41,139 bases of DNA, taken from positions 1 to 41,139 of the forward strand of contig JAGYNT010000004.1 in assembly GCA_018399615.1 (NCBI GenBank), written 5' to 3'. This DNA comes from Acholeplasmataceae bacterium (GTDB lineage Bacteria > Bacillota_I > Bacilli_A > Acholeplasmatales > Acholeplasmataceae). A program made the position numbers and the translations under genes. Below are positions 17,894-25,916 of this stretch, one piece after another; the stretch's first letter is position 1, and each line of letters starts with the position of its first letter. The notes beneath the pieces are model-generated. The model was given only the letters and a program-made list of their open reading frames with translations. It did not search any database and had not been told where the DNA came from.

Positions 17894-18443
17894 GTCGGTA
17901 ATCCTGCATGATGAGGATCAGCTTGTTTCGGATCAGAAGACCGACCACAAGCGTCAAAACCGTACTCGACAACATGTAGGGCGCATTGTAGACGACGAAC
18001 GAATAGAACCAAGGGTTCATGCCTTCCGGTGCGAACTCGGCGAATATGATCGCTCCACCGAACGCGTGGGAAAGATAGCGCAAGAAAGCGACGAAAATGA
18101 AAACCGCGGAAAACGACTTCCAGTCGTGAATGCTTTTTCGAAACATGCCCGCCAGACCCAAAACACCGAACGCAAGGACATAATCGGTGAAAACCGATGC
18201 CCAATGGTAAATGACGCCATCGAGCAACAGACTCGTAAGTCCGTAGAGCATGCCGCCGATCACGCCATAGCGCACACCGAACAGAATACCGATCAGGATA
18301 ATCGGCAACATCGCGATACCGAATACTTGTCCGCCTTGCGGCATCTCGAGATTCAGCCCGGGAATGAACTTCGTCATGAGACTGAATACGAATGCCGTAG
18401 CGACCAATACCGACGTAAACGTCAACTTCTGAATGTCTTTCAT
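17859..18443 (-). CDS. thiT: Thiamine-specific ECF transporter S component
   Basis: 194 residues, about six membrane segments. It binds thiamine in the membrane and works with the shared ECF ATPase/T module, which is not in this window. Seen: EMPQGGQVFGIAMLPIIL and RYGVIGGMLYGLTSLLLDG, both typical of ThiT/YuaJ. A TPP riboswitch directly upstream makes the thiamine assignment firm. The ORF track starts 24 codons earlier inside the leader; the ATG at 18443 follows AGGAGGTAACCCC. Convergent with recU, with a 35-base overlap. Confidence 0.93.
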   Translation of the reverse strand: MKDIQKLTFTSVLVATAFVFSLMTKFIPGLNLEMPQGGQVFGIAMLPIILIGILFGVRYGVIGGMLYGLTSLLLDGVIYHWASVFTDYVLAFGVLGLAGMFRKSIHDWKSFSAVFIFVAFLRYLSHAFGGAIIFAEFAPEGMNPWFYSFVVYNAPYMLSSTVLTLVVGLLIRNKLILIMQDYRLIDSFHRSSHR

Positions 18444-18458
18444 GGGGTTACCTCCTAG

Positions 18459-18491
18459 AAAAAGAAAAAATTTCCCTGGCAACCAAAGAAA
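18459..18491 (-). terminator. Terminator of the TPP riboswitch
   Basis: TTTCTTTGG and CCAGGGAAA form a 9-pair stem with loop TTG, followed by a TTTTTTCTTTT tract, between the aptamer and the thiT ribosome binding site. It is the likely OFF-state terminator. Confidence 0.82.
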
Positions 18492-18521
18492 CGAAAGTAG
18501 GCGACATATGATCATATCTTC

Positions 18522-18602
18522 TACTATCCCTCCGCTGGTATGATCAGATCGGGTTCGCGGGTCGAATAAATCCTCTCAGCCCAAATGGGCTCCCCGTAGT
18601 AT
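18522..18602 (-). promoter_or_regulatory. TPP riboswitch (THI element)
   Basis: The minus strand reads ACGGGGAGCCC, GGGCTGAGAGGA, GACCC, GAACCCGATCTGATCATACCAGCGGAGGGA, which follows the conserved TPP aptamer order, including CUGAGA and the ACCUGAUCUGG-like segment. P1 can form between TACTA and TAGTA. It senses thiamine pyrophosphate and should reduce thiT expression when TPP is high. Confidence 0.96.
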
Positions 18603-18610
18603 ACGCTTAA

Positions 18611-18639
18611 ATCATAACACCAAGTGTTGAAAAAAACAA
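18611..18639 (-). promoter_or_regulatory. Promoter of thiT
   Basis: Minus strand TTGTTT (18634-18639), 17-base spacer, TATGAT (18611-18616) preceded by TGT, an extended -10. The spacer contains the inverted repeat AACAC-TTG-GTGTT, which may be chance. Confidence 0.65.
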
Positions 18640-18691
18640 GGGATTGGTTCAAATCGGGTGAATTGGATGTCGAGATCCATATGCGAAAAAC

Positions 18692-18757
18692 ATTATCAAT
18701 AATAATTAATAATAATTATCTTGATATTTTGATAATTTCGTGTATAATTGAATTATC
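18692..18757 (+). promoter_or_regulatory. AT-rich block with four GATAAT/ATTATC hexamers around a promoter
   Basis: ATTATC at 18692, 18715 and 18752 and GATAAT at 18731 surround the promoter at 18721-18748. The block is almost free of G/C in an otherwise balanced genome. It may be an UP-element-like sequence or an operator; the hexamer resembles half-sites of Fur-type boxes, but no complete box is present. Confidence 0.4.
18721..18748 (+). promoter_or_regulatory. Promoter of the NfeD-SPFH operon
   Basis: TTGATA (18721-18726), 16-base spacer, TATAAT (18743-18748), about 25 bases before the ATG at 18772. Confidence 0.78.
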
Positions 18758-18771
18758 AGGAGATGATCGCT

Positions 18772-19146
18772 ATGGATATCGTATGGTTCAATGAACAACC
18801 CAAAGAGGGTGTCGTCACCCTAAACGCGGGCAGCATTACCTTAAACAAACCCGCAACCACGTATTTTGAGAACGCATACAGCGTTATGCTCGGTACCGAT
18901 CCGGTAAAAAAGTATATCGTCATCAAACCCTTGAGCAAGGCCGAAGCCGTCAGCAATGTGATTCCGCAATATAAAAAGTACCGGATTTCCGTACACTCGA
19001 GTTACAGCAGAATCACGAACAAGGCGTTCATGAGTGAAGTCATGGACATCTCGGGACTCGATTTGAAGAACGAGACGTATAAGTTTCCCGCGACGTGGAA
19101 TAAAACCGAACAGGTACTCGTCGTCGATCTGAATGGAGGAGTTTAA
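18772..19146 (+). CDS. Unknown 124 aa protein, first gene of NfeD-SPFH operon
   Basis: Not recognised. The start ATG at 18772 has AGGAG upstream; the ORF track uses a TTG 8 codons earlier, overlapping the -10, so it is rejected. The protein is soluble-looking, with no signal peptide or membrane span. The N-terminal half is beta-rich (EGVVTLNAGSITLNKPATTYF, followed by VMLGTDPVKKYIVIKPLSK). The first ~45 residues loosely recall AbrB/SpoVT-like beta-barrels, but I cannot support that. NfeD begins 2 bases after its stop, so it is translationally coupled and probably works with that membrane pair. Confidence 0.72.
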   Translation: MDIVWFNEQPKEGVVTLNAGSITLNKPATTYFENAYSVMLGTDPVKKYIVIKPLSKAEAVSNVIPQYKKYRISVHSSYSRITNKAFMSEVMDISGLDLKNETYKFPATWNKTEQVLVVDLNGGV

Positions 19147-19148
19147 CA

Positions 19149-19571
19149 ATGGAAGTCATGGTTTGGATATGGCTCGGATTCTTTATCGCAGCCGTCATCT
19201 TTGAGTTTTTAACTGTCGATTTCGTGAGTATCTGGTTTGCTATCGCGGCGATTCCCAGCTTCATATTGGCCATTCTCGAGCAAAGCCCGTTCATACAGAT
19301 CATCGTATTCGTCGTGATCGCCACTGTTCTGCTTCTCTTCACCCGTCCGGCAATGATGAAATACATCAAGACCAACGAGATCAAGACCAACGTCGACTCG
19401 GTTGTCGGAACGACAGGTGTCGTGACCAAGGACATCACGCCCGATTCCATCGGTCGTATCAAGATCCGTGGTGCCGACTGGTCCGCCATCGCCAAAGAAA
19501 CGATCCGTGTTGATGAGCGCGTTCGCGTCCTGGACGTCGAAGGCGTCAAGGTTGTCGTTGAGAAAATATAA
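19149..19571 (+). CDS. NfeD-family membrane protein
   Basis: 140 residues. Two to three N-terminal membrane segments (~residues 5-70) are followed by a C-terminal OB-fold domain (VVGTTGVVTKDITPDSIGRIKIRGADWSAIA ... VRVLDVEGVKVVVE), the standard short NfeD layout without the protease domain of long forms. NfeD proteins act with an adjacent SPFH/flotillin protein in membrane microdomain organisation, as in Bacillus YuaF-YuaG. Here the SPFH gene starts 20 bases downstream. Confidence 0.88.
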   Translation: MEVMVWIWLGFFIAAVIFEFLTVDFVSIWFAIAAIPSFILAILEQSPFIQIIVFVVIATVLLLFTRPAMMKYIKTNEIKTNVDSVVGTTGVVTKDITPDSIGRIKIRGADWSAIAKETIRVDERVRVLDVEGVKVVVEKI

Positions 19572-19591
19572 AATAGAAAGAGGTAACGAAT

Positions 19592-20512
19592 ATGGAAGGA
19601 ATTTTCATCGCATTACTTATTATCGGCGGTTTGTTCTTTATCATCGCCGCATTCAGTTTCAGACTCGTCACGCAGACGAACAAGTATGTCGTCGAGCGCC
19701 TTGGCGGCTATTTGACGACCTGGGGTGTCGGCCTTCACTTTCTCGTCCCGTTTATCGATCGTGTCGCCTCCGTCGTCACGCTCAAGGAACAGGTCCGTGA
19801 CTTCGATCCGCAACCCGTCATTACCAAGGACAACGTGACCATGCAGATCGATACCGTCGTATTCTTCCAGATCACCGACCCCAAACTCTACGCCTATGGC
19901 GTGGAAAACCCCCTGTCCGGTATCGAAAATTTGAGCGCCACCACACTGCGTAACATCATCGGTGACCTCGACCTCGACCAGACACTGACATCCAGAGACC
20001 TGATCAACACGCAGATGCGCTCGATTCTCGATGAAGCCACCGATCCCTGGGGCATCAAGGTCAACCGTGTCGAGCTCAAGAACATCCTTCCCCCGAAGGA
20101 CATTCGAGACGCCATGGAAAAGCAGATGCGGGCGGAACGTGAAAAACGTCAGACCATTTTGATCGCCGAGGGTGACAAGCGCTCGCAAGTCCTTCGTGCC
20201 GAAGGTGAGGCGGAAGCCATCATCCTGAGAGCGGAAGCGAACAAGAAACAGAGAATCCGTGAAGCCGAAGGTCAAGCCGAAGGTATGCTCCGTTTGAAAG
20301 AAGCCGAAGCGAAAGGTATCGAACTCGTCAAGGAAGCCAAAGCCGATTCGGCCGTCATCAAACTGAAGACGCTCGATGCGCTCGCCAAGGTCGCGGATGG
20401 TCGTTCGACCAAGATCATCATTCCTTCGAACATCACAGACCTCGCATCAACGGTCATGGCAGCAACCGAAATCGCCACGGCCAAAGAAGACGCGCCGACC
20501 AAAACGACGTAA
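19592..20512 (+). CDS. SPFH/Band 7 membrane protein (QmcA/paraslipin type)
   Basis: 306 residues. An N-terminal membrane anchor (~residues 4-24) precedes the SPFH domain (YVVERLGGYLTTWGVGLHFLVPFIDRV to ~170, including NPLSGIENLSATTLRNIIGDLDLDQTL) and a coiled-coil with EAEAI/RAEAN repeats (~180-270). The length and layout fit QmcA/paraslipin and not flotillin proper. Such proteins form large membrane assemblies with NfeD partners. Start ATG is preceded by GAAAGAGG. The operon ends in a strong terminator at 20551. Confidence 0.9.
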   Translation: MEGIFIALLIIGGLFFIIAAFSFRLVTQTNKYVVERLGGYLTTWGVGLHFLVPFIDRVASVVTLKEQVRDFDPQPVITKDNVTMQIDTVVFFQITDPKLYAYGVENPLSGIENLSATTLRNIIGDLDLDQTLTSRDLINTQMRSILDEATDPWGIKVNRVELKNILPPKDIRDAMEKQMRAEREKRQTILIAEGDKRSQVLRAEGEAEAIILRAEANKKQRIREAEGQAEGMLRLKEAEAKGIELVKEAKADSAVIKLKTLDALAKVADGRSTKIIIPSNITDLASTVMAATEIATAKEDAPTKTT

Positions 20513-20534
20513 CGACGATCATCTTCTAAAAGAC

Positions 20535-20597
20535 ATACCCATCGTGAAGGATACCCATCGCATATCTGCGTTTGTCCACGCGATGGGTATTTTCTTC
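20535..20597 (+). terminator. Terminator of the NfeD-SPFH operon with duplicated 5' arm
   Basis: ATACCCATCGC (20551-20561) pairs with GCGATGGGTAT (20580-20590), followed by TTTTCTTCT. A second copy, CATACCCATCG (20535-20544), lies just upstream and could pair with the same 3' arm. Confidence 0.8.
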
Positions 20598-20673
20598 TAT
20601 GTCAAAACGTGCGGAAAGACATCAAAACACACCATATTCCTTTATCTCTTTTGACCATTTCGGTCGTTTTCAC

Positions 20674-20702
20674 TTTCATGTTTCCCGTATTTTTGGTATA
20701 AT
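20674..20702 (+). promoter_or_regulatory. Promoter of the LtaS-type gene
   Basis: TTTCAT, 17-base spacer, then TGG-TATAAT (20697-20702), an extended -10, about 25 bases before the ATG at 20727. Confidence 0.65.
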
Positions 20703-20726
20703 GCCCTATGAAATCGAGGTGTACGC

Positions 20727-22633
20727 ATGCAACCAAATAAAAGAATCGGATCAATGACTGTTTTCATCATCACTTTGATCTATCTCGAACTCGTTTCAGG
20801 TTGAGCATCATCAGGATCGATGACATCCACGACAGTTACCGAACCATCGCATTTTCACTCGCTTATGCCATCGTAATCCTCGTGATTCTCCGGAATTGAC
20901 TGCCGCGTAAAGCGGTCAAATAATAGCTCTTCTTTTCATAACGTCCCTATCCTTTCTCTATTTCGCACAGGACATCTATTACCGGATCCTGAGTGGTTTT
21001 TCTCGTTTTCCGTAACAGGCGATGCACACATGGGAGTCGCTTTTCTGGGTCGTGTCACGAAAACCTGAGTTCATTCATCTTCTATACCGTTCCGGTCGTT
21101 CTCGGAGTCGCGACCTACATCAAGAAGAAACGGTACGGCGTACCCAAGCGCTATCTCTATTTCGATTCGATCTACGATCTGATGAACACCGTGCTGATCA
21201 TGTTCTTCTTTTCATCTCGGTCATCCACACGATTCCGAAAAATACGGCATACTTATATCGACTCACCCTATGTCTACACCGATTTCGACATGTATGTCGA
21301 GATACCGAGTGCTTACCAGTCCATCCAGTCATTCGGCATGCTCACATACATCCAACGCGATATCCTCCAGGCATTCGACGATGAGCCCGACGAACGGACA
21401 ACCTATGATGAAATCGAGGAATACCTGGAATCAAGCGCACTCACGAACGAAACGATTACACGGGTCTCTTTCGCAACAGAATCTGATCATGATCATGGCC
21501 AGATCAAGCTCGACACGTTCGCCATCGATCCCGTCTTTTCACCGAATCTCTACGCACTGCAACAAAATGCCTGGAATTTCGACAATTTCTATTCTCCCCT
21601 TTATTTCCGAAACACGGCCGACACGGAATTCATGAGTCAAACGGGCTTTTACACCAATCGGAACACGCTTCTGACGATGAATACGTATCGGGACAACGTC
21701 TTCCCCTATACGTTACCGCGCCTTTTCAATGAAGCGGGATATGACAGTTACGCGTTTCACAACTACACCGATTACTTCTATCCCCGATCCGTTTTCCTGC
21801 CGGAAACGCTCGGATATGACACGTATCATGACGCCGTGTCGCTGGGTATGCTGGACTTCAAGGAAGGCGTCATAACCAACCATCAGTGGCAAAGCGACCT
21901 CGACCTGATGGTCGAAGCGCTTGATACCCTATGGGAAAACGATGCGCCCTATTTCTCCTATCTTCTCACCGTTTCCGGTCATCTCCCCTATACGGACAAC
22001 CATCCGATCGCGCAAAAAAACATCGGATTGATCGAACAGCTCCTCCTGGACCATGAACTCGAACGACCGATCGACGATTTTCTCTACTACCACGCGGCCA
22101 ACTACGAACTCGATCTGGCGATCGGCTATCTCATGAATCGACTCGAAAGTACCGGTCGGGCACAAGATACCGTGATCATGCTGTTCGGGGACCATTACGC
22201 CTATGGCATCAATCAGGACGACATCGCGCTCTATGACGACACGAAGAGCCTGGAAAATCCTTTGAGTTTTCAGCGCGTACCGATGATGATCTATCACCCC
22301 GATCTCGTTCCCGATACGAAGAGTCACGTGTTCGCGTCGATCGACATCATGCCGACGTTGGCCAATCTGTTCGACCTTGACCTGGATTATACTCCGGTTT
22401 TCGGGAAAGACATCTTCGGAAATCAACGACGCGCCGTCTTTTTCTCGAACGGCAGCATGCTCACCGACGACTTCTTCTATGACTTGGAATCGGAGACCTA
22501 TACCTTTTATACGGAGGATTTCACGGAGGATGACGCCTTGATCTTCCAATTCGAGTATCAATACCGGCAAACCATCAATCAACATATCCTCGATATCGAC
22601 TACTTCGACGTCAAACGGCGACGCGAGGACTGA
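20727..22633 (+). pseudogene. ltaS: LtaS-type phosphoglycerol transferase (sulfatase fold), N-terminus frame-broken
   Basis: Membrane enzyme of the lipoteichoic acid synthase family, which polymerises glycerol-phosphate. The extracellular domain is in one frame and shows the nucleophile context NTADTEF (Thr aligned with the LtaS active-site Thr), VSGHLPY, MLFGDHY and a C-terminal ASIDIMPTLANLFDLD. The N-terminal membrane part (20727 to ~21230) is recognisable only by switching frames: MTVFIITLIYLELV, then RLSIIRIDD, then YFAQDIYYRILSG, then VPVVLGVATYIKKKRYG. At least four single-base shifts are needed. ATG 20727 has GAGGTG upstream. Corrected length, about 635 residues, is normal. Probably sequence error; true inactivation cannot be excluded. 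Confidence 0.85.
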
Positions 22634-22643
22634 CATCTTGTCC

Positions 22644-22680
22644 AAAGAAAAAAACCGCTTTGTCCGCGGTTTTTCTTTTG
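22644..22680. terminator. Bidirectional terminator between ltaS-type gene and pdp
   Basis: AAAAACCGC and GCGGTTTTT form the stem around TTTGTCC, flanked by A-rich and T-rich tracts on both sides. It can terminate the two convergent genes. Confidence 0.88.
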
Positions 22681-22685
22681 GGGTT

Positions 22686-23984
22686 CTATCCCGTAATCGT
22701 TTTTTTGATCAGATTTTCAATATGCGGTTTCGCACCGATTTTTATGGCGTCCTCCAAAATGGATATGGCCTCATCGATGCCCCGGTCCCGGACATACAGA
22801 GTCGCGAGCGTATCGCCCTGTTCGACTCGGTCGCCGATCTTCTTGTTGAGTTCGATTCCGACATCCATGAGAATCGTATCCTCTTTCTTCTCACGCCCGG
22901 CGCCAAGACGCATCGCCGCCCGACCGATCTCGAGTGCGTTCATGCTTCGGACGTATCCGGACTTTTGGGCTTTGACAGATATCCGTTTCTTCGAGAGGAG
23001 GCTTTCCAAGTCATCGAGGACGGACACATCGCCCTTTTGGGCCGCTATGAGTTCTTTGAACTTGCGGTAGCCTTTTCCATCGTCAAGCGCTTCATGAAGA
23101 AGCTTCTTGGCATGTCCGGTGTCATCCGTGATTCCGGCACCGACGAGCAGGTGCGAACCGATCTCAACCGTGACTTCCACCAGATCGCGGGGTCCCTTTC
23201 CCAAAAGGGTCAGCACGGCTTCATAGACCTCGAGTCCGTTGCCGATGCAAAACCCGAGCGGTTCGTCCATTCCCGTCAGAATGGCCGTGACGCGCTTGCC
23301 GGCCAGATGGCCGATATCGACCATCAGTTCGGCGAGTTCAACCGCATCCTCTTCCGTTTTCATGAACGCGCCTTTCCCGACCTTGACATCGAGACAGATG
23401 ACATCGGCACCGCTCGCGAGCTTTTTCGACATGATCGACGACGCGATCAAGGCGATGACATCGACGGTTGCCGTGACATCACGCAAAGCGTAGAGCTTTT
23501 TGTCCGCGGGCGCGACGTCCCCACTTTGTCCGACGATCGCGATTCCGATCGCTTCGACCTGTTTTTTGAAGCGTTCGACACTCAGTTCGACCTGGTATCC
23601 CGGTATGCTTTCCAGCTTGTCGATCGTTCCGCCGGTATGTCCGAGTCCCCGACCGCTCATCTTCGCGAATTTGACGCCGAGTGACGCCAGCAAGGGCCCA
23701 AGGACGAGCGTGACCTTGTCGCCGACACCCCCGGTCGAATGCTTGTCGACCTTGATCCCGGAAATCGAATCCAGATCGATCGAATCACCCGAGTCACGCA
23801 TCGCCAGCGCGAGCGCGGTCGCTTCCTGTTTCGTCATGTGATTGAAATAGATCGCCATCAGCAGTGCGCTCATCTGGTAATCCGGTATGTCACCTTTCGT
23901 GTACCCTTCGACGAACCAGGTGATTTCTTCTTTCGTCAATTCGTTATTGTCTCTTTTTTTCGTTATGAGATCGATGATATGCAT
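22686..23984 (-). CDS. pdp: Pyrimidine-nucleoside phosphorylase
   Basis: 432 residues, matching Bacillus Pdp. It splits thymidine/uridine/deoxyuridine with phosphate. Seen: TKEEITWFVEGYTKGDIPDYQMSA, the signature SGRGLGHTGGTIDKLESIPGY, phosphate loop KHSTGGVGDK (~80) and a C-terminal barrel-sandwich domain. The ORF track adds 44 upstream codons; the ATG at 23984 (MHIIDLITKKRD) follows AAAAAGGAGG and is preferred. DeoA (thymidine-only) is the alternative name. Deoxyribose-1-phosphate products link it to deoC, which is in this window in another operon. Confidence 0.93.
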   Translation of the reverse strand: MHIIDLITKKRDNNELTKEEITWFVEGYTKGDIPDYQMSALLMAIYFNHMTKQEATALALAMRDSGDSIDLDSISGIKVDKHSTGGVGDKVTLVLGPLLASLGVKFAKMSGRGLGHTGGTIDKLESIPGYQVELSVERFKKQVEAIGIAIVGQSGDVAPADKKLYALRDVTATVDVIALIASSIMSKKLASGADVICLDVKVGKGAFMKTEEDAVELAELMVDIGHLAGKRVTAILTGMDEPLGFCIGNGLEVYEAVLTLLGKGPRDLVEVTVEIGSHLLVGAGITDDTGHAKKLLHEALDDGKGYRKFKELIAAQKGDVSVLDDLESLLSKKRISVKAQKSGYVRSMNALEIGRAAMRLGAGREKKEDTILMDVGIELNKKIGDRVEQGDTLATLYVRDRGIDEAISILEDAIKIGAKPHIENLIKKTITG

Positions 23985-24052
23985 GGGAACCTCCTTTTTA
24001 AGCGTCTTTACAAAGATTTGGGAAAAAGCGTCATGGCAACACGTGATTTCTA

Positions 24053-24061
24053 TGATATAAT
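24053..24061 (+). promoter_or_regulatory. Extended -10 promoter of the histidine phosphatase gene
   Basis: TGATATAAT, identical to the rarA -10, 39 bases before the ATG at 24100. No good -35 is visible. Confidence 0.55.
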
Positions 24062-24099
24062 GACACATGTGAAAATGCATGAAAGAAAAGAGGAAAACG

Positions 24100-24646
24100 A
24101 TGTTACTGGCAATCATGAGACACGGACAAACCCACTATAACGCGGACAAACGCGTACAGGGACAGATCGACATACCCTTGAACGTCACCGGCAGAAAACA
24201 GGCGAAGGACGTCGGCGAAAAACTGAAAGAACTCGGCGAACACTTTGACGTCATCGCCGCATCACCGCTCTCGCGTGCGCTTGAGAGTGCCCATATCATT
24301 TCCAAAGTACTCGAATGTGACCGACCGATCGTCGTCTGTCACGGATTCATCGAACGGGACTTCCATCACTTCGACGGCATGCGGGTCGAAGACGCGATGC
24401 CATCCGTACGACAAAAAGGGTATCGGCACGACGGTTACGAAGACGATTCCAGACTGATCGCACGCGTCGTTCATGCCGGGTACGAACTCGCCCAAGATAT
24501 GGCGATCGACGCGTTCTGATGGTCGCCCACTCGCACGTCATCAAATCGCTCTTGATATCCTTCGACTACGGCAAACCTATGATTTCACGAAATCATCGAT
24601 AACAACGACATACTCTATTTCGATCGAAGGCGAACGGATCACCTAA
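24100..24646 (+). CDS. Histidine phosphatase (phosphoglycerate mutase-like), frame-broken at 3' end
   Basis: The catalytic RHGQTHYN motif at residues ~7-14, then QIDIPLNVTGRKQA and SPLSRALESAHI, define the phosphoglycerate mutase-like histidine phosphatase superfamily. The in-frame ORF stops at 24519. In another frame VLMVAHSHVIKSLLISFDYGK supplies the second catalytic His, and KIIDNNDILYF followed by IEGERIT supplies the family-like end, stopping at 24646. About three single-base shifts are needed; the corrected length is about 182 residues. Start ATG 24100 has AGAGG upstream; the ORF track begins 7 codons earlier. The substrate is unknown. The end overlaps convergent plsC by 8 bases. Confidence 0.82.
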
Positions 24647-25442
24647 CTTGAAACGACTGAGAATCGGCTTTACCCTCGGAATTGATCCGTTCGAACATGA
24701 GTTTCGCCATATCCGCGGTCGACCGATCCTTGACCTCTTCGGAAGGGAATCACAGGAAAATCCGGACATGAATCGTCGTGTGCGTCGCCAAGGCGCACGT
24801 TTTTGATGCGCGTCGTTCCGACGATTCGCACCGGCAGTAGATCCGCTTTCGCCTTCATGGCGATCTTATAGGCCCCGGCGCGCATATCGACATCTTCTCG
24901 TCATTGCGGTCCTGATGCCGCCTTCAGGGAAATGACCATGGCCATACCGTCTTTCACGGTTTTGATGCCCTCGACCATGGCGCGCGCGGTATTCCGCGTA
25001 CTCTCACGATCAATGGGAACGCTTCAGGTATTGAGCCACTTTCCCGAAAAAACAGGTTGGCAACACCCATTTTAGGCGTGAAATTGGTCGGCCTGTTCAT
25101 GAACTCGAGAATGATGAACGGGTCCGCATAGGACTTGTGGTTCGCATAAACCGTCAACAGCCCATCCTTCGGGATATGTTCTCGCCCGACGAATTCGATC
25201 TTCAGACGAAGGACGATCCGGTTGATGAAAACGGCGGTACTTCGTGTCCAGTAGAACTTGTACCGGCTCGTATAGGGAAGACGCTTCATGATCGGCAAGT
25301 GAAGGTAAAGCGTCAAAAACGCGAAAATGAACCCGACGGCATACCCAAGTATGAGCCATACGGGGAAAAGCCACCAGCTGACATGAACGCTCATCAGAAT
25401 GACGAACAGAACGTAGGAAAGAAGAAAGATGAAACTGATCAT
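24639..25442 (-). pseudogene. plsC: 1-acyl-sn-glycerol-3-phosphate acyltransferase (PlsC), frame-broken
   Basis: Membrane acyltransferase making phosphatidic acid. The N-terminal ORF (24954-25442) has membrane segments (~1-45) and the catalytic NHKSYADPF motif (NHxxxxD). After GVANLFF the frame breaks. In other frames IDRESTRNTARAMVEGIKTVKDGMAMV, a near FPEGGIR (one T missing) and AGAYKIAMKAKADLLPVRIVGTTR are found, all family-like. The end KLMFERINSEGK reads to a TGA at 24639. At least four single-base shifts are required; the corrected length is about 265 residues. It follows folA by 3 bases, so it is the last gene of pepV-thyA-folA-plsC. Confidence 0.82.
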
Positions 25443-25445
25443 GGC

Positions 25446-25916
25446 CTATATCCTTTCATAGACGGCGAAAATGAGCCGTTCTTCCATTTCTTTTTTTACA
25501 AGTTTGAAATCCGCCAGGCGGAAATCGGGAAAATAGACATCTCCCTCGTGTGTGCCGAGCACATAGGTGATATAGAGACGAAAGGCATAAGGCAGGGCGA
25601 CCTCATAGACCGTGCGTCCTCCGATGACCATGAGATCCTCATCGGCCTTTTCGAGAAACCGTTCGAGATCCCAGACCGTTTCGGCATCCGGATAACCGGT
25701 ATGGTCCTCGTTGTTCGCGACATAGATCTTTTCAAAGGGCAGCTTCTTGTCCTTGTAGTAGTGTTTGAGCGACCGATACGTCCTGTCTCCCATGAGCACG
25801 ACCTTGTTCCTGGTCTTTCTTTTGAAGTAGTCCAGATCTTTTTTTATGTGCCACGGCAAAAGGTTTCCCTTCCCGATCAGACGGTTTTCATCCATTGCCC
25901 AGATCATCTCGATCAT
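25446..25916 (-). CDS. folA: Dihydrofolate reductase
   Basis: 156 residues. It regenerates tetrahydrofolate after thymidylate synthase. Seen: N-terminal [21 protein letters not shown], the catalytic acidic residue in [20 protein letters not shown] (NADPH-binding helix region) and [18 protein letters not shown] with LYITYV. Position 3 of the usual MGRKTY motif is changed (MGDRTY). It overlaps the end of thyA by 4 bases, the classic thyA-folA coupling. Confidence 0.95.
   Translation of the reverse strand: MIEMIWAMDENRLIGKGNLLPWHIKKDLDYFKRKTRNKVVLMGDRTYRSLKHYYKDKKLPFEKIYVANNEDHTGYPDAETVWDLERFLEKADEDLMVIGGRTVYEVALPYAFRLYITYVLGTHEGDVYFPDFRLADFKLVKKEMEERLIFAVYERI

Noticed and set aside
18748-18772. 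TTG start of the 124 aa gene used by the ORF track
   Set aside because: It overlaps the -10 hexamer; ATG at 18772 has AGGAG at good distance.
22638-23684. 348 aa plus-strand ORF opposite pdp
   Set aside because: Antisense to pdp and begins inside the ltaS/pdp terminator; no domain.
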